Source: Mucor racemosus
Lineage: Eukaryota > Mucoromycota > Mucoromycetes > Mucorales > Mucoraceae
DNA: 64,000 bases
Assembly (NCBI GenBank): GCA_027405735.1
Contig: JAPEHQ010000001.1
Coordinates: 1,550,001-1,614,000, forward strand
Direction of reading: 5' to 3'
This document shows, piece after piece, positions 1-9,693 of this stretch (the stretch's first letter is position 1; every line of letters begins with the position of its first letter). The notes under the pieces were generated by a model. The model was not told the DNA's origin. It was given only the letters and a program-made list of their open reading frames with translations, and did not search any database. The position numbers and the translations under genes are program-made.

Positions 1-445
1 GATTTTTACTGGCATCAGTATCTGGTAATTGTTTTGCAGCTTCAATCATGAATATAGCAAAATCACATTGGATATCTGGGTTATTAGTTTTTTTGGCATT
101 TTCTCTATACATGTTGATTGTCTGTGCGTATGATAAAAGTGAAGCATCTCTACCAGGCTTCAGATGTGAATGATTTAGTAATTGTTCTGATTGAATTGAT
201 GTTACACTATTTCCACTAAAATTAACATTATTAGATGTACTACTATTGGATGATCTTGACGTATTTGGAATTGAACCAAATGAATCATTAGCTAAAGAAC
301 TTGCAATTGATGAACTCGTGCTATGAGTGGAAGGGTTTGGTGAAATCGTATCAGGTTGGTGTGGAAGAACATGCTTATTATTTAACAGAATGTCATTGGT
401 AGGTCTTTGTAAACCATTGCCATTAATTGATGTAATTCCTGTCAT
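1..445 (-). CDS. Skt5/Chs4-like chitin synthase activator, N-terminal part
   Basis: This is a minus-strand reading frame that starts with ATG at 445-443 and stays open to the left edge, giving 148 visible residues. The first ~95 residues are rich in Ser, Asn and Thr and look disordered. After that comes a segment containing MYRENAKKTNNPD followed by QCDFAIFMIEAAKQL. This matches the start of the helical repeat region of fungal Skt5/Chs4 proteins, Sel1-repeat activators that localise and stimulate a chitin synthase at the plasma membrane. The Sel1 repeats themselves would lie outside the window, so the assignment rests on this one block. The gene is divergent from the TMEM14 gene and shares a ~256 bp promoter region with it. 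Another Sel1-repeat protein is the main alternative. Confidence 0.6.
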   Translation of the reverse strand, partial: MTGITSINGNGLQRPTNDILLNNKHVLPHQPDTISPNPSTHSTSSSIASSLANDSFGSIPNTSRSSNSSTSNNVNFSGNSVTSIQSEQLLNHSHLKPGRDASLLSYAQTINMYRENAKKTNNPDIQCDFAIFMIEAAKQLPDTDASKN

Positions 446-701
446 TTTTAATGATTAAAAAAGAAAGGGAAAAAGAAAAAAAGGGCTTTCATCTGTTTAA
501 ACATTTATATATTTATTTTTGTCTGCATGTACTTGATATATAAAAAGATTTTTTGTCTCATTTCAATGATATTCATTTGCACGGATATTGTAAACTGAAC
601 ATTAACATTTGAATCTACGGTCACCATATTATTAAAATCCAATCATTATTTTGTCGTGAAAAAATTAGTTTCTTTTTCGTCAATACCATAGTTTACTCAA
701 A

Positions 702-1121
702 ATGGCAGATATTGCAGGATATGCTTACGGTTTAACAGTGTTTGCTGGTGGTCTTATTGGTTTTATTAAAGGTAAATTACTTATTTTACTGACCATGCCA
801 TTTACTCTTTCTCACTCAAAAAACAAACAGCGAAAAGCACAATGTCTCTTTTAGCTGGTAGTTTATTTGGTGCATTAGCTTGTTTAGGTGCATATCAAGT
901 ATCAAACGACCCTAATAATGTTACTTTAGCGTTGATTGTTAGCATTGTACTTTTATACGTAATGGGTGGCCGTTTTTATCGCGGACGCAAATTTATGCCT
1001 GCTGGACTTGTAACACTTTTAAGGTAAATATAATCAGTTTTTGATGATAAAAACATTTACTAAAAAATATGTCCATAATAGTCTGATCATGGTACTTCGA
1101 TATGCCACTCATTTAATCTAA
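702..1121 (+). CDS. TMEM14 family small membrane protein (three exons)
   Basis: The exons are 702-771, 831-1023 and 1082-1121. The introns (772-830 and 1024-1081) have GT-AG borders. The product is 100 aa, the usual length of TMEM14 proteins. The joined sequence reads FAGGLIGFIKAKSTMSLLAG across the first junction, and FMPAGLVTLLS across the second, followed by a short tail ending at TAA 1119-1121. Both junctions restore the family pattern: a Gly-rich first membrane helix, a SLLAG/LACLGAYQ helix, a MGGRFYRGRKFMPAG turn and a last helix. TMEM14 proteins sit in mitochondrial or secretory membranes, and animal TMEM14C is linked to porphyrin import for haem synthesis; the role in fungi is unclear. 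Without the third exon the protein would stop just after the FMPAG turn. The 3' end lies only 35 bp from that of the convergent next gene. Confidence 0.9.
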
Positions 1122-1156
1122 TTTTTATAATTGAAATATTGAGAATAAATCCTTTA

Positions 1157-2520
1157 TTATTCAAATGTCACGATTCCTTCATCCGTGTTGATTATAATTT
1201 TTCCTCCATTGGGAGATGTAATGTAAATGGAATTTAATTCGTTTCCTGGCGATAAATCGAGGATATGTCCAGTTGGTAAAAACATTAGAAAATTACGAAT
1301 TAACCATGGTTTTCCTTTAAATAATAAAGTAACACGTTCCAGCACTTGAGGGGTATTAATTCTAAATGAAAAAAGAAAAACGTTAGGTTATAAAATCATT
1401 TTATACAAATAACACACTCACTTTTCCGATCGAAAATCTGTCATGATTTCGAGAAATTTATTATATGTTTGTGATGGTTCGTCTGTTTTGATTTGCTCTA
1501 AATAGCCAACGGCATCCTTCATTTCTACTGGCTTTGCTTCCACTACTTTAGTCTCTAATTCCTCCTTTAGACTATCTAAACTGACGCCTCCACTTAGTAA
1601 CGAAGATAGCATGTGTTGCTTGTCTTTACCAAATAAACCTTCAATAACGCGAAGTACCTATAATTTATTTTGTTAGTATTTATATTATGCAAAAACCACA
1701 ATATTAAGGCATTTACTTCTTCCACATTTTTTTCATCCTTGACTTTTAATGCTGTCGGGGGTGGAATTATTTGATCTTTGACAGTTTGTTGCTCCCCTCT
1801 CAAAACTGCTCTTACCCACATGAGTAGGTGTTGAGGTTGTCCATTCTTATCCACTAGTTTTGCCCAACCTGTAAGAATCAGTGCTCTTTGAAGATCATCA
1901 TTTTGAGCAAATTTTGCTAAAAGAGCACGTCTCCACGCATCGATTTTTCTATTATCATGCCAATCCTTTCGTGCTTCCTCGGTAATAGGTAATTTTTGTC
2001 TCAATAATCTAATTTGTGATGCGGGTAATTGACTTGTAGAATCACCAGAGTCTAAGCAGAGCTTGGTATAAATTTGTGGCGATTGCAAGAATTTAGAAGC
2101 AGTTAAATAATGAACGACAGAGGCCCAAGCATGATCATCAATGTGCAATAAAACGAGTTGTGTAGAAGATTTTGCTGTCGAATTAATATTGTTGGTATCG
2201 TCAAGTTTAGTATTGCGCATATAATCATCAGAAAGGATGCGACGCCAATAAGGATACTGAGAGCAAAGATAATCATAACTATTATTCATGATATCTGAAA
2301 TTGGACACTGTTCACCTGTCAAAGTACCTGGCTGTTTAGCATCTGCTTCAATATCTAAAATAAAAACAGTATCTTGTCGAAAATCCTGTGGTATTCCGCC
2401 ATAAGGTTCGGCAATGGACTCGGGGACGGGTGAGCTCACTTCTTCTTCTTGTTCATCAACTATAAATTCGCTTGTAAATTGACTTATGGTAGAAGTTATC
2501 GCTGATGAATTATTGGGCAT
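1157..2520 (-). CDS. NADAR-like domain protein with C-terminal PAH (Sin3-type) domain
   Basis: The exons are 2520-1717, 1657-1422 and 1361-1157, with introns of 59 and 60 bp and GT-AG borders. The product is 414 aa. Residues ~119-245 contain HAWASVVHYLTASKFL, ARKDWHDNR, LLAKFAQNDDLQRALILTG and WAKL. In order and spacing these resemble the NADAR (YbiA-like) fold, which in known members hydrolyses N-glycosidic bonds of riboflavin intermediates or ADP-ribose. Residues ~314-380 (DAVGYLEQIK, YNKFLEIMTDF, TPQVLERVTLLFKG, FLMFLP) match a paired amphipathic helix as found in the Sin3 co-repressor; the PAH match is the stronger one and it spans the second intron. The first ~60 residues are acidic and disordered. 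Function is unknown. The PAH domain suggests binding to a transcription factor, which is inference. Confidence 0.7.
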
Positions 2521-3495
2521 ATTACTTTTTGTCTTTCTATTCTTTGTTTCAAGTCGGTTTTCACCTTTTATTTCTTTATTTAATTAAAGAAAAAATGAAA
2601 TAAATACGAAAAAGAAAAAAGAAAAAGGTTTTTCTTGTTTGGCTTGGTGTGTTGTTGAGTGGAGAAGAAAAAAAAAATTGAGAATAAAAATATCCAACTT
2701 TTCCCGAAAGAATTTTGCAATGAAAAACAAAACACTGAATCAATCGTATTCAAAAAAATGTAATATAGATTATTCTCTACACAAAAACTGGAAGGAAAAA
2801 AAGGAAAAACTCCATATCAAGTACTTTCGCGACAAAAAGAAAAAGAAAAAAGTACAGCAGATCAGCCACTGTGCGTCATTTGATTATTTCACAGTGCATT
2901 TATTAATATAAAAAAGGTTTATATTCAATTAAACGTATATTTCAACCATGTATTACTGTGATACACCGCAGTAAATTAGAAAATACATAATATATCATGA
3001 TATTGTATAAATTCCATTACAAAAAACTATTAGCCGAGGATTGCGTACATGAAATGACAAGTTTGTCAAATCAATAATAACCATTTGCTTGCATGCAAAT
3101 CGGAAAAAACAGGAATGGGGTATTACATCTCTGATTCATATAGCATAATTGTATATGCCACCAAAATCACACCCTTTTTCGATTCAAGAAAGCTCAAAAA
3201 AACACTTGAATATATGAGGAACTGTCGTACAAAGCACATGATCAAACATTTCAATATGATTAAACATGTAAATGTTAACAAATTTTATAGTAGCAAGTTG
3301 TAAAATCTTTTTAAAATTATTATAAACTATATTTAATTCTTTTTTCGTGGAATATATCAAAGGTTTTTTCATGAAATACATCAATGGTTTTTTTTTTCAA
3401 AAGTAAAATATAAAGTAAAATTTAATACCCACAACTTGCCAAGTTCAAATTTGTAACGGCTTTATAAAGATTCATTTTGTGAGAATCTTCGTCAA
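2521..3495. other. Intergenic region upstream of the NADAR/PAH gene and of U6
   Basis: AT-rich DNA with A- and T-runs near 2590-2640 that fit the promoter of the minus-strand gene. Short open frames here are lysine-rich low-complexity translations of A-rich DNA. Apart from the U6 TATA box I see no gene. Confidence 0.5.
3463..3468 (+). promoter_or_regulatory. TATA box of the U6 snRNA gene
   Basis: The sequence TATAAA begins 33 bp before the inferred U6 start at 3496. That spacing is typical of RNA polymerase III U6 promoters. I could not identify a convincing B box downstream of the gene. Confidence 0.7.
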
Positions 3496-3518
3496 GTCTT
3501 CGGACCTCTGACACTTAT

Positions 3519-3550
<32 letters not shown>

Positions 3551-3609
3551 GGCCCCTGCACAAGGATGACACTAAATCTCTGAGAAGGAAGCTCTACGGA
3601 GCACATTTT
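3496..3609 (+). ncRNA. U6: U6 spliceosomal snRNA
   Basis: The RNA starts with the 5' stem-loop GTCTTCGGAC (3496-3505), a UUCG-capped hairpin as in other fungal U6 genes. The invariant core follows: AATTGGAACGATACAGAG, the ACAGAGA box at 3534-3540 that pairs with the 5' splice site, the AGC triad at 3546-3548 in the catalytic core with U2, then GGCCCCTGCACAAGGATGAC of the internal stem-loop. A T-run from 3606 serves as the pol III terminator and Lsm-binding 3' end. At ~112-114 nt it is slightly longer than the usual ~100 nt because of a longer 3' segment (ACTAAATCTC to GGAGCACA). There is no intron. U6 is the catalytic snRNA of the spliceosome and fits the many introns in this window. Confidence 0.97.
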
Positions 3610-4000
3610 TTTTTGTATTTCATTGCTTTGATTTAAATCTTCTCTTGATCCTTGTTTTTCTTTTTGTTTTCAAAAGTTTTTTGTTAAAGAATCAGCTCTT
3701 TTATTTCTTTTAATCTCAAGGCAAAACCCAAGCAATTATCAAATAAATGAGAGATTTTCACAAAATTTTAAAACCATTGGTATCATTATGAACGTCTAAT
3801 TACACCATTTTCAACGTTTTTTTTACAAAATAAAAAGAAGCACAAGTAGTCCAGTAGCTGTAAAATCATTCTCATTTTTTTAATCATATTGTTAATAGCA
3901 TTCAATTAGCCTTAAAAATCCTTTAAATACAAATTTTAACCAAATTTGTCAGGACAAAATATTTCAAAGACCGCTTATTTTGTAATTGGATTTTGTTTTG
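3610..4000. other. Spacer between U6 and the LINE insertion
   Basis: AT-rich DNA with T- and A-runs. I see no gene, and no B-box-like control element that I would trust. The LINE target site begins at 4001. Confidence 0.5.
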
Positions 4001-4015
4001 AAATTGGATGCAATT
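4001..4015. repeat. LINE target-site duplication, 5' copy
   Basis: AAATTGGATGCAATT occurs here and again directly after the poly(A) tail of the LINE. The bases ATTGGATGCAATT (13) are unambiguous; the two leading A's could belong to the tail in the other copy. The sequences diverge immediately after (C here, T at the 3' copy), which places the 5' end of the element at 4016. Confidence 0.9.
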
Positions 4016-4016
4016 C

Positions 4017-5594
4017 ATGGCTTTCTCCGCTAAAGATCAGTTTTTAATGCGAGAATCTACCTCACAGGGTAGATCAACGTTGGATTCTAGCCATAATCCA
4101 AGCAACAAACCATTTACATATCAGTCTTTCACAGATGCAATCAAATTTCAAAAACGACACGCATTCAATGTTACTCCAGATGTGGATAATACGGAATGTT
4201 TTAAAACCTTAACATCCAACTCGACTTTCATTGAAGCGAAGGAAAAAAACTCTATCGTCATTGATTGTTCTCAATTCCTTGGAATGGTGTTCAAAGATAA
4301 GACCCTCTTAGGTATCATGAGAGAGCAATATCCCAACAGCTTAGGTATGAAACCAAGAATTATTGGAAAGAACAAGCGAAAAGTTGTCGAACTTAGCTTC
4401 TCTACTGAAAAGGAATGCAAAGATGCGCTTTTAAAGGAATTTGTAGTGGAAGGTAAAGCTATTGAAGTTAGTAAAACCTTGACGAGTACATCTCAAGTAA
4501 TTCGGGTTGGAATTACTGAGATCCCTCTTGATGATGAGGATGCGTTGATGGAATCTCTTGTCAAGACATTTGAAAGATACGGCGATATCCTGAACATTGG
4601 ATTGACGAAGGTGGAGGATCATGATTGGTTTACTGGCCGAGGCTTTGTCACTCTTAACAGGGATAAATTAAAAAATTATGCAGCTGACCTTACTCCTCAG
4701 GTACAGCTTATTGGCTATGAGGGAACAGCCCTTCACCTAGTATGGTCAAACATGAAGCCCATTTGTCCTGAGTGTCATTCGGATGATCACATCAAGTATG
4801 ATTGCCCCAAGAAGCAGCGAAAACTTTGCCATCGATGCAGGAGCCCTAACCATTTACAGGCCGACTGTCCAGCTGCTCCCTGGAACAAAAAGGACCTTAG
4901 AAACAAGGAAACTTCCAAGTATCAAGATTCGAATGACAATGGTGATATAAACCAAGCTAAATCTAGTGGCATGGAAGTTAATCTATTGGATGCGTTGAAA
5001 GGAGGTAATCCTAATGCAAAATTCACTTCTAACAATACTTTTGAAGTGTTAGCTGCCTCGGTAGAGGAACAGAATGAAGAAACCAGGAACATTGTGGAAG
5101 AAGAAAACATGGAAGATGTTGTCACTGAATCAGCTAAAGGCACTGAAGCCGAAACTAATGAAGAAAATACTGTGATTGGAACCAGGGAGGAAGATGTCGC
5201 TTCAGAATTGAATGAAGGGAACTTCGAACCTAATATCAATGAGGATGACAATGTCGGGGTGCAAATTAATCAAGAAGGGGAAAAGCAAATTCAACATGCT
5301 AAGAAGAATATTGCTTCGACTTCGAGGGCACCAAGATTGCTGAGATCAAGCCAATCTTCGGACACCGCAAATAGAGGTTTAAACTCAACTACAAGTAAGG
5401 ATCAACTCAAGCCGTCTAAGATCAACACATCCAAGAGACGTCTGAATGATGCTATATCTCCTGGATCGGTTGAGCCTACCACGCCTCAGAAAAAGGGCAC
5501 CAATGATAGCAAAGTAATAAAAGCAACGGAAGACATATTTGTGTCTCCAGTAGGTGCTAGCAATGAAGAAGAAATATCTGAACATTCAGATTAA
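4017..5594 (+). CDS. LINE ORF1: RNA-binding protein with two zinc knuckles
   Basis: The frame opens at ATG 4008, but that codon lies inside the target-site duplication; the element's own first ATG is 4017 (525 aa, or 528 aa from 4008). In the 528-aa numbering, residues ~160-245 include VIRVGITEIP and GRGFVTL and look like an RRM-type fold. Two canonical CX2CX4HX4C knuckles follow: C253/C256/H261/C266 and C274/C277/H282/C287. The remainder (~300-528) is acidic and Ser/Asn/Glu rich, with a basic patch before the end. ORF1 proteins of LINEs coat the element RNA and act as nucleic-acid chaperones. The stop is 29 bp before the ORF2 start, so ORF2 is probably made by reinitiation or a similar process. 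Confidence 0.9.
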   Translation: MAFSAKDQFLMRESTSQGRSTLDSSHNPSNKPFTYQSFTDAIKFQKRHAFNVTPDVDNTECFKTLTSNSTFIEAKEKNSIVIDCSQFLGMVFKDKTLLGIMREQYPNSLGMKPRIIGKNKRKVVELSFSTEKECKDALLKEFVVEGKAIEVSKTLTSTSQVIRVGITEIPLDDEDALMESLVKTFERYGDILNIGLTKVEDHDWFTGRGFVTLNRDKLKNYAADLTPQVQLIGYEGTALHLVWSNMKPICPECHSDDHIKYDCPKKQRKLCHRCRSPNHLQADCPAAPWNKKDLRNKETSKYQDSNDNGDINQAKSSGMEVNLLDALKGGNPNAKFTSNNTFEVLAASVEEQNEETRNIVEEENMEDVVTESAKGTEAETNEENTVIGTREEDVASELNEGNFEPNINEDDNVGVQINQEGEKQIQHAKKNIASTSRAPRLLRSSQSSDTANRGLNSTTSKDQLKPSKINTSKRRLNDAISPGSVEPTTPQKKGTNDSKVIKATEDIFVSPVGASNEEEISEHSD

Positions 5595-5623
5595 TTTCTG
5601 ATCTATAAATATCAACAATACTT

Positions 5624-8600
5624 ATGAATAATACCAAATATGTTAACATCAATATAGGCTCTGTCAATTGCAGAAGTCTATACAAACAATCTCAACAATC
5701 AACTACAGACGACTTTATAGCTATGTTAAAGAACAAGAAATTAAATATCCTACTATGTCAGGAAACCAACATACCAAATCACTCGTTTGAAGAAATAATC
5801 AACAATATGGAAATCAAATTTAAATATCACCAAGCAATATGGACTGAACACTGTTCCATCATTAATTTTAACAATGCAATTAACCTTGAGAAAATCAAGA
5901 TATCTACAGATGGAAGAATGATTTTATCCAAACTTACCTTTGTAGACAATCCTACGACACCATTTTACATCATGAACATTTATGCACACTCTGGACATGT
6001 TCAAAGACAAGAGAGGAATAATCTTTTTAAAGATATAGTTAACATACTTTTATCTATGCCAGAGATTCTTCCACATTTGATTATGGCAGGGGACTTTAAT
6101 TACAGTTTTGATAGTGGTAGCAGACATGGATCCAGAATACGTAAAAGCAAGGAGTTAGTCCAATTTATGGCGGGATATATGAAAGACTGTATGAACCAAG
6201 AAGGAGAAGGATATGGGCCTACATGTAGACAGAATAGACAAGGACGTATCTCTCTCTCGACTATAGATTACATGTTTGCCGGGAAGGAGCTCTTTCAAAG
6301 GATGAATGGTGGAGATGTAGAATTTTTCGGTCAGGAATTTACCGATCATGCACTACTTACCAAGACCTTAACTATAGAAATGTATAACTGTGGAAAAGGT
6401 ATATGGAGAGCCAATCCTTACCTATGTAAGAACAAAAGATATGTTAGCATTTTGAATAGAGAAATAGAAAACTACGTTCAAAACAAGCTAAATCCTGAAC
6501 TGTCAACTCAAGACCAATGGGATTGTCTTAAGAATATGGTCAAAAAAGTTACAACTAATTTCTGTCGCACTACCAACCAAATCAGAGAGACAACACTGAA
6601 GAAACTAAACAGTGAGAGGAACCGTATCTTGAGGTTATACCGTGATAATAAAGAATGTCTGAATATACTACTGCCTGATATTGAAACACAAATTTCAAAA
6701 TTACAAAAGGAAAAGACAGACATTGCAAGGTTGAGATCAGGAAAGTATTGGATGGAGAACAACGAAAACTCGCCGTCATATATCAAAAGAACCATTGACC
6801 AGCGAAGAGAAGCTCGTACCCTCAATATGATCAAACACCCGGATACTAGAACTGATTGCAATGATAAGGATTCTAAGATTGGAGCAGCAGAATCTTTTTA
6901 CTCTAAGTTGTACACTGAAGAAAGAATAGATATTAACTGTTTAGATGCAATACTGAACCACATTAACAAATCCATCTCTAAAGAGGAAACTGAGGAAATT
7001 ACACAAGACATATCTTTTGAAGAGATCAAACAAGGTGCAAAACGAAGTCCACGTAAAAGTAGCCCTGGTTTGGATGGATTGCCATATGAAATTCTCAATA
7101 TTGTAATGATTCACCCAAGATGTAAAGAAATTGTCGAAAAGGTGTACAATGATGCATTGAAATATGGAATTATTCCTAAATCTTGGCAACAAGCATGTAT
7201 TATCCTACTACCAAAGAAAGGCGATTTGTCAGATTTGTCAAACTGGAGGCCGATTTCTCTAATCAATACCGACTGCAAAGTGTTTACTAGGATTCTGAAC
7301 TCCAGACTCATGGGAATAGCTTCACAGCTGATTAATAACTTCCAAACAGGATTCATGCCACAAAGATTTATTGGAGATCAAGGGTTTTCATTAAACCTCA
7401 TGATTGAAAACTCAAAAGTATGCAAAGGTTTGAATAAATCCGAGTTCACTGAATATATTGGTATAATGCTAGACAACCATAAAGCCTATGATAGAGTTCA
7501 TCCATACTATCTGACCAAGGTCCTAGAAAAATTTGGTATCCCTGAGTCCATCATTCAATGCATCCAAAATCTGTTCTTCAACAATGAAATATTCGTCAAT
7601 GTCAATGGTTTTCTAACAAATCCAATTAAACAAAAACGAGGCCTAAGACAAGGTGATGCTATTTCACCTCTTCTTTTTAATTTTGCAATAGAGCCATTTC
7701 TACTCTCTATCCTTAATAATGAAGCTGTAACTGGGTACACTATGCAATCAACTAAACCAAGCAGTCAAAATTCTATGAACATGGTTTCTCCAAAACCAAT
7801 TAAGCTACTAGCCTATGCTGATGATATACTAATTTTTGCAAAAAACAAAGCTGAATATTTGGCAATTGAAGATTGCTTGAAAGGATATAGCAAGGCGTCA
7901 AATTCTAAAATCAACTTAGATAAGTCGGTCGCGTTTCCCCTCCATGGCAGTAAGATGGTGGGTCATAAAGGTGCAGAATTACGGAACTATATCACAAACA
8001 ATCAACGGATGAAATGGTTTGATAATTCAAGTACAGGCTATCTTAAATATCTAGGCTACCCTCTCTGGTTCAACAATCAACAAAGAGATACCTTTGTGGA
8101 CAACATTAGTGGAAAAATTCAAGCAACTGTCAACTTTTATAAAGAAAGAAAGATATCAGTATATGGTCGAGCAACTGTGGCCAACACAATGATACTATCA
8201 AAACTGTGGCATGTCCTAAGACTAACCAACCTACCAAAGGTGGTTACTTCAAGATTGAATTCCATTATCTATCAATATATTGTTGATGACAGACGAATCC
8301 AAGTGAAGAAGGATGTCTTCTATCTGCCAAAAAACGAAGGGGGATTAGGCCTGCTAAACATATCAGTGCAGCAGAAGATGCTACAACTTAGATACATCAA
8401 TGCGTTACTTAGTGTGAGTGGAACTCCAAATCCAGTACCTAGCCATTTATATAGCTTGATGGTATTTGCCCTTCAAAATGGATGTGATACACCTCACCAT
8501 GAAGTGCCTCTTCTGTTTCCTGAATCTCGTTACAAAAGTTCATTTACTGGTTTACACTCCTTTCACAACATCTTCGAAGCTATAGACTCTTGTATAGAAC

Positions 8601-9544
8601 AATGCAAACCGGATGCTGAAAAAATAAAAATATCACCTAAAATACTTCTCTCGCTGCCGTTCACCACCATATGCAACAAGGAACAACTCAATAATGAATT
8701 AATAAATATAAATACTGCCACAATCAAACAAAGCAAGGTACAAGACTTCTTTCAATACACTCCTTTGACAAAATCCATAATCTACAAACCAAGACAAGAA
8801 TGCAAAAAACCTAAAGTGTTATCAAAAATCATTCGACTTGAAAGAGAACAACACATTAAATACAATCATTTTTTCCAACAATACATGGAAAACAATTCCA
8901 TAGAAAATTTTTTTGAAGAATCAAATGATTTATCAGAATACTCTAAACTAATACAAGATGTCAACAAGAAGCCATTGCTGGATCAGAAGAAAAAACGTAT
9001 AAGATACATCCTAAATCAAGGCATTCCTTTAATAATACCAAAAGGTTACAACAATAATATATCCAAAAAACAATGGACAGAATTTTACAAAACAAATATG
9101 CATCACACAGCAAGAAACCTTTGGTTTAAAGTTATCCATGACAGAATACCATCCAAGTCCTTCCTTTACAACATGCAAATGAAAGATATTGATTCAGACA
9201 AATGCCACCTATGCAATCTTAGAGAAGACAGTATGCATCTGTTGATCTCGTGTGTACACAAAAAAGATATATGGCAGGAAATTTTCAACAAGTTTCTTGG
9301 GTACCCAAGAGTGGTAAATCCTCAACAGACTTATCATGACTTCAAAAATTTAAAACTGTCCAGATACTATATATACAATTTAGACATACACATCAACATA
9401 TACGACATTTTCTCAACGATAACACGCCTTATATGGTTTCATCACTTCAATCATGTGCTCAACTCAGTGCCATTTAACAGCACAATAGTCTCAAAGAAAA
9501 TATGCTCAGAGCTATATAGAATGTCTAATATGAATGACTTGTAG
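5624..9544 (+). CDS. LINE ORF2: APE endonuclease and reverse transcriptase
   Basis: A 1,306-aa protein. Residues 1-250 are an AP-endonuclease-like domain with NIGSVNCRSL near the start, E47 (LCQET), D157 and N159 (AGDFN), D215 (STIDY) and D241-H242 (TDH), the expected catalytic set for nicking the target. The reverse transcriptase (~510-800) has LLPKKGDLSDLSNWRPISL, motif A LDNHKAYDRV (D617), RGLRQGDAISPLLFN and the YADD box at 731-734. A CX2CX7HX4C zinc finger (C1194, C1197, H1205, C1210) is typical of the C-terminus of L1-like ORF2 proteins. I see no RNase H domain. No stop or frameshift interrupts the frame, so the enzyme is plausibly active. Confidence 0.95.
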   Translation: MNNTKYVNINIGSVNCRSLYKQSQQSTTDDFIAMLKNKKLNILLCQETNIPNHSFEEIINNMEIKFKYHQAIWTEHCSIINFNNAINLEKIKISTDGRMILSKLTFVDNPTTPFYIMNIYAHSGHVQRQERNNLFKDIVNILLSMPEILPHLIMAGDFNYSFDSGSRHGSRIRKSKELVQFMAGYMKDCMNQEGEGYGPTCRQNRQGRISLSTIDYMFAGKELFQRMNGGDVEFFGQEFTDHALLTKTLTIEMYNCGKGIWRANPYLCKNKRYVSILNREIENYVQNKLNPELSTQDQWDCLKNMVKKVTTNFCRTTNQIRETTLKKLNSERNRILRLYRDNKECLNILLPDIETQISKLQKEKTDIARLRSGKYWMENNENSPSYIKRTIDQRREARTLNMIKHPDTRTDCNDKDSKIGAAESFYSKLYTEERIDINCLDAILNHINKSISKEETEEITQDISFEEIKQGAKRSPRKSSPGLDGLPYEILNIVMIHPRCKEIVEKVYNDALKYGIIPKSWQQACIILLPKKGDLSDLSNWRPISLINTDCKVFTRILNSRLMGIASQLINNFQTGFMPQRFIGDQGFSLNLMIENSKVCKGLNKSEFTEYIGIMLDNHKAYDRVHPYYLTKVLEKFGIPESIIQCIQNLFFNNEIFVNVNGFLTNPIKQKRGLRQGDAISPLLFNFAIEPFLLSILNNEAVTGYTMQSTKPSSQNSMNMVSPKPIKLLAYADDILIFAKNKAEYLAIEDCLKGYSKASNSKINLDKSVAFPLHGSKMVGHKGAELRNYITNNQRMKWFDNSSTGYLKYLGYPLWFNNQQRDTFVDNISGKIQATVNFYKERKISVYGRATVANTMILSKLWHVLRLTNLPKVVTSRLNSIIYQYIVDDRRIQVKKDVFYLPKNEGGLGLLNISVQQKMLQLRYINALLSVSGTPNPVPSHLYSLMVFALQNGCDTPHHEVPLLFPESRYKSSFTGLHSFHNIFEAIDSCIEQCKPDAEKIKISPKILLSLPFTTICNKEQLNNELININTATIKQSKVQDFFQYTPLTKSIIYKPRQECKKPKVLSKIIRLEREQHIKYNHFFQQYMENNSIENFFEESNDLSEYSKLIQDVNKKPLLDQKKKRIRYILNQGIPLIIPKGYNNNISKKQWTEFYKTNMHHTARNLWFKVIHDRIPSKSFLYNMQMKDIDSDKCHLCNLREDSMHLLISCVHKKDIWQEIFNKFLGYPRVVNPQQTYHDFKNLKLSRYYIYNLDIHINIYDIFSTITRLIWFHHFNHVLNSVPFNSTIVSKKICSELYRMSNMNDL

Positions 9545-9680
9545 GATAATATATATATATGATACTAATATGGCAGGTCACTTTACCTAGTATACACCTT
9601 GTCCATCACTATGATGAGTTTCAATTTTCTTTTTTTAAATAAAATTTAAAACTTTCATCCCATAAAAAAAAAAAAAAAAA

Positions 9681-9693
9681 ATTGGATGCAATT
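9681..9693. repeat. LINE target-site duplication, 3' copy
   Basis: ATTGGATGCAATT follows the A-tail and is identical to 4003-4015. It marks the 3' boundary of the LINE insertion. Confidence 0.9.

Larger units (their letters stand above)
4016..9680 (+). mobile_element. Non-LTR retrotransposon (LINE) with intact ORF1 and ORF2
   Basis: A 5.67-kb element with two ORFs, a 3' UTR containing AATAAA (9638-9643), a poly(A) tail (~9664-9680) and a 13-15 bp target-site duplication. ORF1 has CCHC zinc knuckles; ORF2 has an APE endonuclease and a reverse transcriptase. These are the hallmarks of target-primed LINEs such as the L1/Tad groups. In Mucor, LINEs of this type (Grem-LINE1) surround centromeres; whether this one belongs to that family needs a search. 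Both frames are undamaged, so the insertion is recent or still capable of movement. It lies ~400 bp downstream of the U6 gene. There is essentially no 5' UTR, so this copy may be 5'-truncated. Confidence 0.95.

Noticed and set aside
2639..2911. 90-aa Lys-rich open frame
   Set aside because: Translation of A-rich promoter-like DNA; no domain and low complexity.
3441..3453. B-box-like AAGTTCAAATT upstream of U6
   Set aside because: Poor match and unusual position upstream of the TATA box.
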